A stretch of DNA of 64,000 nucleotides from Fusobacteria bacterium ZRK30 (GTDB lineage Bacteria; Fusobacteriota; Fusobacteriia; Fusobacteriales; Fusobacteriaceae), in the NCBI GenBank assembly GCA_024628785.1, contig CP102404.1, forward strand, positions 682,001-746,000, given 5' to 3'. The position numbers and the translations under genes are program-made. Shown piece by piece: positions 23,832 through 32,362 of this stretch; positions within the stretch are counted from its first letter, which is position 1; each line of letters opens with the position of its first letter. The notes under the pieces were generated by a model that was not told the DNA's origin, made no database searches, and saw only the letters and a program-made list of their open reading frames with translations.

Positions 23832-25370
23832 ATGAAAAAATTGACTAATGACCCCACACTATTTTTGACAATAATATTTTCATTGATGATAGTATCGTTT
23901 TTTGTACTGGTGCCTCTTTATAATGTACTGAAGGAAAGCTTTACATTTAAAGATGCATTTAGTTTTGAAAATTATAAAAATGCTTTTGGAAGAAGCGGAA
24001 ATGTAGTGATAATTTTAAATACTTTAAAATTAGGTTTTATAACTGCAACATTGTCCCTGATCATTGGATTTTTCTTTGCATATAGTACGTCGTATATGAA
24101 GATCAAGGGGAAAAAAATATTTGACTTTATAGCAATGCTGCCTATTATATCACCGCCCTTTGTTGTAGCATTATCAGCAATATTATTATTTGGAAGACAG
24201 GGACTTATTACCCGTGGGATTTTAGGGATTAAAGATTTCGAGATCTATGGATTTCATGGATTGGTATTAGTTCAGGTTTTAAGTTTTTTCCCAATAGCAT
24301 ATTTAATGTTAGTTGGTTTATTACAGGGAATCGATCCATCTGTAGAGGAAGCCTCCAGGGATTTAGGAGCATCTAAACTAAAAGTATTTACAAGTGTAAC
24401 ATTTCCATTGGTTATACCAGGAATAGCAACTGCCCTTGCAATGATATTACTTTCTATGTCTATCTCGATGTTTGTAGTACAAAGATTTTATATAAATAAG
24501 AAATCTTATATAACCGTAACTGGAAAGGTTTCCAGAGCCAGGGATTTAATAAAGGATAAAGCGGTAACAATACCTGTATTTATAACTTTAATAACTCTTA
24601 CTTTATTTGTAATATTGATGTATATCTTGATCCCTATAGGGTCATTTGTAAAATTATGGGGGATTAATTACACTCCTACTCTGGATCACTATAAGTATAT
24701 ATTTGATTATGGTATGGATCCTATAATACAGACTACTGTATTAGCAGTAATAGCAACTATAATAACAAGTATTTTTTCTATGATCCTTGCATTTCTAATT
24801 GTAAGAAAAAAATTCATAGGAAAAACATTTATAGAGTTTACAACGATTATGGCTCTGGCTATCCCTGGGACAATAATAGGTCTGGGATATGTAATCAGTT
24901 ATAACATTACCTACAAGATACCCTTTACAAATATAACATTGATTCCGCCCCTTACAGGAACGGCACTTATTATTGTTATAGCCTTTATCATCAGAAGTTT
25001 ACCTGTAGGAGTTAGAAGCGGGATGAGTTCCCTCCAGCAGATCGACCCATCCATCGAAGAAGCAGCAAGTATATTAGGAGCTTCAAGTAGTAAAGTTTTT
25101 TCAAACGTAACTATACCAATGATAAAAGAAGCATTTTTCAGTGGGTTGATCTATTCATTTGCAAGAAGTATGACCTTGGTTAGTACGATTATATTTTTGA
25201 TATCAGCCAAGTGGAAGTTGTTAACACCAACAGTAATGGATAATATAGACACTGGAAGGATAGGAATAGCATCGGCTTATTGTACAATATTGATTATAAT
25301 AGTATCGACGGTAATGATAACTATGAAGATTTTCATCTCAAAAATAGGTGTAAAAAATAAAGCAAGTTAG
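23832..25370 (+). CDS. ABC transporter permease with two fused modules, apparently shortened
   Basis: The 512-residue membrane protein belongs to the fused permease family of Fe3+, thiamine and phosphonate importers (FbpB/ThiP-like). Each half has its EAA coupling loop: EEASRDLGASKLKVFTSVTF (first) and EEAASILGASSSKVFSNVTI (second). In the first half, PGIATALAMILLSMSISMF runs straight into VVQRFYINKKSYITVTGK. Related proteins have about 45-50 more residues there, including a membrane helix and the loop before it. That looks like an in-frame deletion. No ribosome binding site is seen before the ATG, and no substrate-binding protein gene lies upstream. Confidence 0.8.
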   Translation: MKKLTNDPTLFLTIIFSLMIVSFFVLVPLYNVLKESFTFKDAFSFENYKNAFGRSGNVVIILNTLKLGFITATLSLIIGFFFAYSTSYMKIKGKKIFDFIAMLPIISPPFVVALSAILLFGRQGLITRGILGIKDFEIYGFHGLVLVQVLSFFPIAYLMLVGLLQGIDPSVEEASRDLGASKLKVFTSVTFPLVIPGIATALAMILLSMSISMFVVQRFYINKKSYITVTGKVSRARDLIKDKAVTIPVFITLITLTLFVILMYILIPIGSFVKLWGINYTPTLDHYKYIFDYGMDPIIQTTVLAVIATIITSIFSMILAFLIVRKKFIGKTFIEFTTIMALAIPGTIIGLGYVISYNITYKIPFTNITLIPPLTGTALIIVIAFIIRSLPVGVRSGMSSLQQIDPSIEEAASILGASSSKVFSNVTIPMIKEAFFSGLIYSFARSMTLVSTIIFLISAKWKLLTPTVMDNIDTGRIGIASAYCTILIIIVSTVMITMKIFISKIGVKNKAS

Positions 25371-25382
25371 GGGAGTATTTTA

Positions 25383-26447
25383 ATGAAAGAATCTAAAAGA
25401 GTAGAAATAAAGAATTTAACAAAAACATTTATATCGGGGAAAAATAAAGTAAAGGCAGTCAATAATATTAATTTAACTGTAGAACCTGGAGAATTTATCT
25501 GTCTATTAGGGCCTTCTGGGTGCGGAAAAACAACTATGCTTAGAATGCTGGCAGGGTTTGAAATTCCCACTTCCGGGAGTATATTTATAGGAGATAAAGA
25601 TGTGGCAAATCTTACTCCGGACAAGAGAGACACTGCTATGGTATTTCAAAACTATGCTCTATTTCCTCACATGAATGTATATGATAATATTGCATATGGA
25701 CTTAAAATACAAAAAAAATCTAAAAAAGAAATAGATGAAAGAGTGACTAAAATTTTAAAGTTAATGAAGATGGAAGACTTTGCTGAGAGAACACCTTCAC
25801 AGATGTCTGGTGGACAGCAGCAGAGGGTATCCCTTGCAAGAGCATTGATTATGAATTCAGGAGTATTGTTGTTTGATGAACCTCTGTCAAATTTAGATGC
25901 TAAATTAAGGCTGCACATGAGAGATGAAATCAGAAAACTTCAGCAGGATGTCGGGATAACTTCAATCTATGTAACACATGATCAGGCAGAAGCTATGTCA
26001 CTCTCTGATAAAGTAGTAATAATGAAGGATGGAGAGATTATGCAGGTAGGATCTCCAATAGAAATATATCAAAAACCAAACAGTGAATTTATTGCTAAGT
26101 TTATAGGAAGAGCTAATATTTTAAAAGCAATAATAGTTTCAAAAGAGGGTGGGAAGACAAAAATTAAATTATTAGGTTCTGAATATATCGTGACTGATGA
26201 AGTTGAATACATTGAAGGGGATGTTGTAGAGGTCGTAGTAAGACCTGAATCTATTAAATTTAACTCGGATAAGCATCAGGGAGAAGTTGTAAAAAGTGTA
26301 TTTATGGGAGAAAATCATGAATATGAAATCATGGTAGAAGATGAGAAGATTGAGGTATCTTTAAATAATCCTCATGGGAAAGAGATTAGAAAAGTCGGAG
26401 AAAATTTAACCTTTGTTTTCGATGAAGAATCGATACATATAATATAA
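25383..26447 (+). CDS. ABC transporter ATPase (PotA/FbpC type)
   Basis: The 354-residue protein has Walker A GPSGCGKTT (43-51), Q-loop QNYALFPHM, signature MSGGQQQR, Walker B VLLFDEPLSNLDA and the H-loop YVTHDQAEAMSL. A C-terminal TOBE-like region follows (about 240-354). It powers uptake of iron(III), polyamine, thiamine or phosphonate compounds with the permease 12 bases upstream; the substrate cannot be inferred without the binding protein. All catalytic motifs are intact. Confidence 0.9.
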   Translation: MKESKRVEIKNLTKTFISGKNKVKAVNNINLTVEPGEFICLLGPSGCGKTTMLRMLAGFEIPTSGSIFIGDKDVANLTPDKRDTAMVFQNYALFPHMNVYDNIAYGLKIQKKSKKEIDERVTKILKLMKMEDFAERTPSQMSGGQQQRVSLARALIMNSGVLLFDEPLSNLDAKLRLHMRDEIRKLQQDVGITSIYVTHDQAEAMSLSDKVVIMKDGEIMQVGSPIEIYQKPNSEFIAKFIGRANILKAIIVSKEGGKTKIKLLGSEYIVTDEVEYIEGDVVEVVVRPESIKFNSDKHQGEVVKSVFMGENHEYEIMVEDEKIEVSLNNPHGKEIRKVGENLTFVFDEESIHII

Positions 26448-26457
26448 GAAGTAAGAG

Positions 26458-26484
26458 AGGAGATTGTATAATCTCCTTTTTTTT
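26458..26484 (+). terminator. Intrinsic terminator after the ABC genes
   Basis: AGGAGATT (26458-26465) pairs with AATCTCCT (26470-26477), loop gtat, then a T8 run. Confidence 0.9.
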
Positions 26485-26632
26485 CGTTTAAAGACATAGT
26501 TATTGTGATCTGTCCTAAAATTTTATATATATTTTTTTACTTACTACACACTATAACTAAAAATAAACTTAAATTATAATTAAAAAATACTTTGTTTTTA
26601 TATTTTTTTGAGGTATAGTTATATTGAAACAT

Positions 26633-26660
26633 GTTAAGGCGCTTAACTTTTTTTATTTTT
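26633..26660 (+). terminator. Orphan terminator hairpin in the leader of the AGCS symporter gene
   Basis: GTTAAG (26633-26638) pairs with CTTAAC (26642-26647), loop gcg, followed by T7ATTTTT. No gene ends here. A possible promoter (TTGTTT, 16 bp, TATAGT) lies just upstream. The rest of 26485-26821 is AT-rich, with no other motif that I recognise. Confidence 0.5.
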
Positions 26661-26821
26661 AAGGTATTGTGAATAAATATTTTAACTGGATATTTAAAAT
26701 CAAAATTAGAAATTTAAAATTAGATGATAAACCTTTTTTATTAAAAAAATTATTCATCTTTTGCTCTTAATACTCTAAAGTTTCAATTAATTTTTTAACA
26801 ATATTAAAAGGGGGAATAAAA

Positions 26822-28165
26822 ATGTTATTTGATCTTGTAAAAAGTATGAACAATTTATTTTGGGGCTATCTATTGATTTTTCTGCTGGCAGGTACAGGGA
26901 TTTACTATACCTTTATATTAAAGTTTGTCCAAGTCAGAAGATTTTTTGATAGTATAAAAAAAGCCATAGGTGGTGCTAGTATAGGTGAGGAAGCAGGAGA
27001 TAAAGGAATGAACTCGTTCCAATCTTTAACTACTGCAATTGCAGCACAGGTAGGAACTGGAAACTTAGCCGGAGCAGCCACAGCAATTGTGTCTGGTGGG
27101 CCAGGAGCAATCTTTTGGATGTGGATTACTGCATTTTTCGGGATGTCTACTGTCTTTGCAGAGGCTGTATTAGCTCAAGTTTTTAAAAAGGAAGTAAACG
27201 GTAAGATGAGAGGAGGACCTGCTTTCTATATACAGGAAGGTATTAAAAATAAAAAATTAGCTAAAATTTTGGCGAGTTTCTTCTCAATCAGTATTATTAT
27301 GGCTCTTGGGTTTGTAGGTAATATGGTTCAGGCCAACTCAATAGGTAATGCATTTAAGGAATCTTTTGGTTTGAATCCTATTATCATTGGTGTTATTGTA
27401 GCTGTTTTAGCCGGACTTATCTTCAAGGGAGGGGTAAAGAGCATTGCTTCATTTACAGAGAAAGTTATTCCTATTATGTCTGTTCTCTATATTATAGGAG
27501 CATTGATAATTTTATTTAAAAACCTTGATGGTACTGTTGAAGCTTTTAAATTAATCTTTGTGTGTGCTTTCTCTCCTAAAGCTGCTGCTGGTGGTATTTT
27601 AGGGGTTACAGTTAAACAAGCTGTAAGATATGGTGTTGCACGTGGACTGTTCTCCAATGAAGCAGGAATGGGATCTACTCCCCATGCCCATGCTATTGCA
27701 AAAGTTAAGCATCCTTGTGATCAAGGTTTAGTAGCTATGTTTGGGGTTTTCTTTGATACATTTGTTATCCTTACATTAACTTCTCTTGTAATCATCGCCA
27801 ATACCCCTTTAGGAGGGGGAGGATTGATAGGAATTGCTCTTACTCAGCATGCCTTTATAGCTTCCCTTGGTTCTGTCGGTGGAGTATTTATTGCAGTTTC
27901 CTTATTTTTCTTTGCTTTTTCAACTATTGTCGGATGGTATTTCTTTGGAGAAGCAAATATCAGGTTCTTATTTGGAAGTGATAAGGCTACAAATGTTTAT
28001 ACAATTATTGTATTGATCTGTATTGTTGTGGGGACAGCCATAGAAGTACCAGTTATTTGGGAACTTGCAGACTTCTTCAATGGACTCATGATCTTCCCTA
28101 ACTTAGTTGCAATTCTACTCATGTCTAAATTAGTAAAAGAAAAATTAAAAGACTATGAAGACTAA
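26822..28165 (+). CDS. AGCS-family sodium:alanine/glycine symporter
   Basis: The 447-residue protein has about 11 membrane segments and the family core SFQSLTTAIAAQVGTGNLAGAATAI near residue 65, GGPGAIFWMWITAFFGMST and later FSNEAGMGSTPHAHA. It imports D/L-alanine or glycine with Na+. The start follows AAGGGGG. Upstream is a leader with an orphan hairpin, and downstream a strong terminator. I looked for a glycine riboswitch in the leader and found none. Confidence 0.93.
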   Translation: MLFDLVKSMNNLFWGYLLIFLLAGTGIYYTFILKFVQVRRFFDSIKKAIGGASIGEEAGDKGMNSFQSLTTAIAAQVGTGNLAGAATAIVSGGPGAIFWMWITAFFGMSTVFAEAVLAQVFKKEVNGKMRGGPAFYIQEGIKNKKLAKILASFFSISIIMALGFVGNMVQANSIGNAFKESFGLNPIIIGVIVAVLAGLIFKGGVKSIASFTEKVIPIMSVLYIIGALIILFKNLDGTVEAFKLIFVCAFSPKAAAGGILGVTVKQAVRYGVARGLFSNEAGMGSTPHAHAIAKVKHPCDQGLVAMFGVFFDTFVILTLTSLVIIANTPLGGGGLIGIALTQHAFIASLGSVGGVFIAVSLFFFAFSTIVGWYFFGEANIRFLFGSDKATNVYTIIVLICIVVGTAIEVPVIWELADFFNGLMIFPNLVAILLMSKLVKEKLKDYED

Positions 28166-28170
28166 TTAAA

Positions 28171-28211
28171 AAAAATAGAGTGAAGGTTTTAACCTCCACT
28201 CTATTTTTTTA
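28171..28211. terminator. Intrinsic terminator after the AGCS gene
   Basis: AAAAATAGAGTG-a-AGGTT pairs with AACCT-c-CACTCTATTTTT (one mismatch) around a short loop. A- and T-runs flank it, so it may also act on the minus strand. Confidence 0.85.
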
Positions 28212-28276
28212 AGAAAATCTTAAAAAAAGTTGACATTGTTTAGAAGTTGATGTATACTGATTCTGTCTTTGAAAGT

Positions 28277-28352
<76 letters not shown>

Positions 28353-28373
28353 AAGACTATAAAAAATCCATGT

Positions 28374-28450
<77 letters not shown>

Positions 28451-28476
28451 AAAAAATTAAATAACCATAATATGTT

Positions 28477-28552
<76 letters not shown>

Positions 28553-28573
28553 AAGACTATAAAAAATCCATGT

Positions 28574-28650
<77 letters not shown>

Positions 28651-28676
28651 AAAAAATTAAATAATCATAATATGTT

Positions 28677-28752
<76 letters not shown>

Positions 28753-28773
28753 AAGACTACAAAAAATCCATGT

Positions 28774-28850
<77 letters not shown>

Positions 28851-28861
28851 ATTAAAAATTC

Positions 28862-28893
28862 AAAACCAGCTGTTAACAGCTGGTTTTTTTATT
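28862..28893. terminator. Terminator of the tRNA operon
   Basis: A perfect palindrome built on AAAACCAGCTGTT and its complement (28862-28887) is followed by a T-run. It also serves the convergent GNAT gene. Confidence 0.9.
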
Positions 28894-28899
28894 TACTTT

Positions 28900-29451
28900 T
28901 TATATCTTTTCGGTTGTTTTCATCTGATAGTAATGATTTCCAAAGAGATCGATATTATTTAGAATTTTAAACCCCACCTTTTCATAGAGTGATCTTGCTG
29001 ATTTTTTTTCTACATCTACAATAAGTCCACAAGGGTTAAATTTGTCGGTGACAAACTGCAGGAGAGACTTTCCTATTCCCTGTCCTTGATATCTATCCCC
29101 TACAGCGATACTATCTATATAATAAGAGTTCTTAATTCCCTCAATTGGAAAATCTACATCTATATTATATTCTTTGAAAAGTATAGCTCTCTGATTTTCT
29201 CCCAAACTTGTCTCTAAATTTTGATCGTAGACAATGACCATTCCCATAATAGTATTATTTTTTTCATAGACAAAACAATTTTCAAAACTTAATTTATTAT
29301 ATTCACTCTGAAATAAAAACTGGCACACCTCCCTTGCTTTGTTCCCTGTAAAAGACGGATCCATAGGTAGAAAGATCTCCCCTGCTGCACTCATAATGAG
29401 ATCTACAACTTTATCCTCTTTTTTAGCTTTTCGAATATTATCTGCTTTCAT
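28900..29451 (-). CDS. GNAT-family N-acetyltransferase
   Basis: The 183-residue protein shows a GNAT core: YYIDSIAVGDRYQGQGIGKSLLQFV (acetyl-CoA loop QGQGIG), the beta-bulge strand LIVDVEKKSARSLYEKVGFKI, and a C-terminal aromatic stretch. The N-terminal part begins with RKAKKEDKVVDLIMSAAGEIF. Substrate unknown. Starts after GGAGGG. Confidence 0.85.
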   Translation of the reverse strand: MKADNIRKAKKEDKVVDLIMSAAGEIFLPMDPSFTGNKAREVCQFLFQSEYNKLSFENCFVYEKNNTIMGMVIVYDQNLETSLGENQRAILFKEYNIDVDFPIEGIKNSYYIDSIAVGDRYQGQGIGKSLLQFVTDKFNPCGLIVDVEKKSARSLYEKVGFKILNNIDLFGNHYYQMKTTEKI

Positions 29452-29579
29452 AAAAACCCTCCAAATTTTTTATTTTTTAGCTTACAATTAAATATAGCAC
29501 TTTTTTTTTGTTTTATTCTACTTTTTTATAAGGTATAATGTAAAATACATTATTGAGGGTGCATTTTAGGAGGAAATTT

Positions 29580-30845
29580 ATGAAGATAAAAAATCAAAGT
29601 TTGTACGGACAAGATTCCGAGATAGAGGAAAAAATAGGAGATAGGTCCATAGATTCATTTATTAAGGTTAGAGGATGGATATTGATAATAGCTACCTTGG
29701 GGTTGGCAATATTCAGTCTTTTAAATATAGCCAGTGCAAGTTTTTATACCTCTATGAGGTTTTACAAGACAGAATATTTTTTTGTGAAAAGGCAGTTTTT
29801 ATTTCTTTTAGCCGGGATAATCCCTTTATTTATGGGATTAGGGATCAACTATAGGTGGTATGAAAAAAAGCAGGCGATTAAACTGATAGTCATACTTACG
29901 TTTATCTTATTTGGGGTTGTCGCCATCGGAACAGCTTTTGGGATAAACTCTGTAGTTCCGATCATTAATGGAAGTAGACGTTGGATAGATTTTAAAATTA
30001 TCAGGCTTCAGCCATCGGAACTGCTAAAAATTGCATATATTATCTTGATAGCCAAGGGGCTCAACGCCTGTAAGAAGAGGAAATATAAAGATATGGATGT
30101 AATATTGACTATATTTCCATTTGTAATGTTCTTTGTTCTATCTGTTTTTTTTCAAAGGGATCTGGGAACTGCTCTTCACTATATAGCGATCTCATTTATA
30201 ATGATATTTTTTTCAGATATAGGGCTAAAACATATCTTTAAATTTATTGCTGTAATTGTTGTAATAGGAGTTACCTATGGTAGTTATGCATACTTTCTAG
30301 GAGATGATACGTCCTATAGAAACAGGAGGATAAGAGCCTATGTAAACGGTGTAGTCTATGATGATTATGACAATGGTGACGGGTATCAAATTAAACAATC
30401 TCTCATTGCTGTAGGAAACGGGGGACTTATTGGTAAGGGACTGGGGAATGGAACTCAAAAATACAGTTACCTTCCAGAGATACATACAGACTTTATTATG
30501 GCTTCAGTAGGAGAGGAATGGGGATTTGTAGGGGTTTCTGTAATGTTTTTAACCTATATAATTATCCTGCAGATTGGAATAACCATTGCAAAATCAACTA
30601 AAGATCATTTTGGTAAATATTTAGCTATTGGAATTACAGGTTATTTGTTCAGCCAGATAATAATGAATGTATATGTTGTTACAGGGCTTATGCCGGTTAC
30701 AGGAATACCCCTGCCTCTTATGAGTTATGGGGGGACGTCTTTGTGGACGACCCTATTTTCTATTGGCGTACTTTATAATATTAACAAACACTCTTTGAAG
30801 GAGGGAACAAAAGATGCAGATAAAGAAGAAAGAGGTTCAGAATAA
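29580..30845 (+). CDS. rodA: SEDS-family peptidoglycan polymerase, RodA type
   Basis: I place the start at the ATG at 29580 after AGGAGGAAA. The 421-residue membrane protein (about 10 segments) has the SEDS landmarks GSRRWIDFKIIRLQPSELLK, RDLGTALHYIAI, LPEIHTDFIMASVGEEWGFVG and GIPLPLMSYGGTSL. RodA adds glycan strands during elongation with a class B PBP; FtsW does so at septation. The absence of nearby mreBCD or mur genes leaves RodA against FtsW open. Its 3' end overlaps the TetR gene by 32 bases. Confidence 0.88.
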   Translation: MKIKNQSLYGQDSEIEEKIGDRSIDSFIKVRGWILIIATLGLAIFSLLNIASASFYTSMRFYKTEYFFVKRQFLFLLAGIIPLFMGLGINYRWYEKKQAIKLIVILTFILFGVVAIGTAFGINSVVPIINGSRRWIDFKIIRLQPSELLKIAYIILIAKGLNACKKRKYKDMDVILTIFPFVMFFVLSVFFQRDLGTALHYIAISFIMIFFSDIGLKHIFKFIAVIVVIGVTYGSYAYFLGDDTSYRNRRIRAYVNGVVYDDYDNGDGYQIKQSLIAVGNGGLIGKGLGNGTQKYSYLPEIHTDFIMASVGEEWGFVGVSVMFLTYIIILQIGITIAKSTKDHFGKYLAIGITGYLFSQIIMNVYVVTGLMPVTGIPLPLMSYGGTSLWTTLFSIGVLYNINKHSLKEGTKDADKEERGSE

Positions 30846-31425
30846 GATCTATCAGGGAGCTATGGAAGTTTTTAAAGAAAATGGATATAGGGGAGCAACT
30901 ATGAAAGACATATCCAAAAAATCTAAAGTTCCTATCGGGAATATATATCGATATTATCAAAATAAAGAACTACTTTTTGATGAAATAGTATTTGAACTCT
31001 ATTCAAGTCTTAAATATAATCATATCCACGAGAAATTAGAGAGAGTGTCTTCTGAGTGTGACCAAAGACCGAAAATTTTTTTAAACAACTATATAAACCT
31101 GGCTACTTCTAAGCCTATGGAATTTTCCATCCTCTTCGACTCCTCTTCGGGGACGAAATATGAGAATTTTTTAGAGGAACTGGTAGAGATCAGAGGAAGG
31201 AAATATTTGGAATATAAAAGGAAAAGTAGTGCTGAATATGGAAATGTTGATGAAGATTTCATTATGATCTTAATGAAATCAGCTATTACCAGTATCATTG
31301 ATATATGTAAAAAATACAGTAACAATGAAAAATTATTGAGGAACTATTTGATTAAATTTGATTGTTTTTTTAGGAGTGGTATAAGTGATAAATTTAAAGA
31401 AGTCAGCTTTCATACAAAGAATTAG
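30814..31425 (+). CDS. TetR-family transcriptional regulator
   Basis: The 203-residue protein has an N-terminal HTH (about 5-50: KIYQGAMEVFKENGYRGATM, KDISKKSKVPIGNIYRYYQNKE), the strict TetR pattern. The ligand-binding domain is unlike any I can name. It starts inside rodA after AAGGAGGG and its 3' end overlaps the next gene by 41 bases, so the three genes are probably coupled. The target is unknown; autoregulation is likely. Confidence 0.88.
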   Translation: MQIKKKEVQNKIYQGAMEVFKENGYRGATMKDISKKSKVPIGNIYRYYQNKELLFDEIVFELYSSLKYNHIHEKLERVSSECDQRPKIFLNNYINLATSKPMEFSILFDSSSGTKYENFLEELVEIRGRKYLEYKRKSSAEYGNVDEDFIMILMKSAITSIIDICKKYSNNEKLLRNYLIKFDCFFRSGISDKFKEVSFHTKN

Positions 31426-32161
31426 TTTGTTCTTTCTCTTCAGTTTGTCTTTATTTTCTACTCCTCTAAAAATAGGGGTGAGTTCGGATTTCAATGCTGA
31501 ATTAGTGAATTTTATAATGAAACAGGATAAAACCCTGGATATAGAACTGGTCAGGTATGAAAATAATAAAAATTTAAATAGGGATCTTTTAGATGAAAAA
31601 ATTGATATCAATATCTTTCAGACCTTAGATTATTTGAATTCATATAATGACTTAAACGATAGTTCTATTGAATCTATAGGAGAGACCTATACAGAGCCTA
31701 TGGGAGTCTATTCCGATAAACACAACACTATCAAAAGTATGGTGGCAGGAGATATCATAGCTGTTCCCAATGATCCATCCAACAAAAAGAGATCGTTGAT
31801 TTTTTTAGAGAAGATGGGACTTGTAAAACTGGATCATGGGAAACAAATTACAATAGACGGGATCCTTTCAAATCCATTTAAAATAGAGATTGTAGGTGTA
31901 GATGCTTCTATACTACCTAGGTTTTTAGAAGTTGCTGACTATGTGATCTTAAGCGGAGGGACAGCTTTTAGTGTAGGGTATACTCCAGAAATAGACTCAT
32001 TGTTTTTAGAAAACTTCAATAAAAAATATATAAATATAATAGCTGCCAGGGAAGAAATGCTTGAAAATAAAAAAATTGTTCGATTTTCTAAACTGGTTCA
32101 AAGCAAAGAAACTAAATTATTTATTTTAGAAAAATATGGAAATAATGTAAGATTTTTTTAA
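31385..32161 (+). CDS. NlpA/MetQ-like substrate-binding protein without a lipobox cysteine
   Basis: Starts at GTG (31385) after TTAGGAG. The 258-residue protein has an N-terminal signal-like segment (residues 10-26) ending SLFSTPLKIGV, but no Cys where MetQ-type lipoproteins carry their lipid anchor. The rest resembles NlpA/MetQ: KIGVSSDFNAELV, KIDINIFQTLDYLNSYN, IAVPNDPSNKKRSLIFLEKMGLV and the downstream fold. MetQ binds methionine for MetNI, but no MetN or MetI genes are present here. It probably acts in the periplasm in free form or has taken a different role. Confidence 0.7.
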   Translation: MINLKKSAFIQRISLFFLFSLSLFSTPLKIGVSSDFNAELVNFIMKQDKTLDIELVRYENNKNLNRDLLDEKIDINIFQTLDYLNSYNDLNDSSIESIGETYTEPMGVYSDKHNTIKSMVAGDIIAVPNDPSNKKRSLIFLEKMGLVKLDHGKQITIDGILSNPFKIEIVGVDASILPRFLEVADYVILSGGTAFSVGYTPEIDSLFLENFNKKYINIIAAREEMLENKKIVRFSKLVQSKETKLFILEKYGNNVRFF

Positions 32162-32304
32162 AAGTTTTATAAAATAAAAAAATCCAATGTCAAGTAAGAA
32201 ATTTTTTATGTTTTTTTATCTTTTTCAATCCCTTATTTATCAATCTTAAACCTAAATATATAAATTTTATATACCTCTATCTTGAAAAATGAATTAGACA
32301 GTTT

Positions 32305-32351
32305 CTACTATATGTGGTAATATTTTTATCGTAATCAACTAAATATAGTGG
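32305..32351 (+). promoter_or_regulatory. Pair of NrdR-like boxes and promoter upstream of nrdD
   Basis: 32336-32351 (CAACTAAATATAGTGG) fits the NrdR consensus acaCwAtATaTwGtGt well. 32305-32320 (CTACTATATGTGGTAA) fits less well. Their starts are 31 bp apart, about three helical turns. A possible promoter TAGACA (32295-32300), 17 bp, TAATAT (32318-32323) overlaps the first box. The rest of 32162-32304 is AT-rich spacer. Confidence 0.55.
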
Positions 32352-32362
32352 AGTGGTGTTTA

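Noticed and set aside
26485-26821. Glycine riboswitch before the AGCS symporter
   Set aside because: I looked for the conserved glycine aptamer core and found only AT-rich sequence and a short hairpin.
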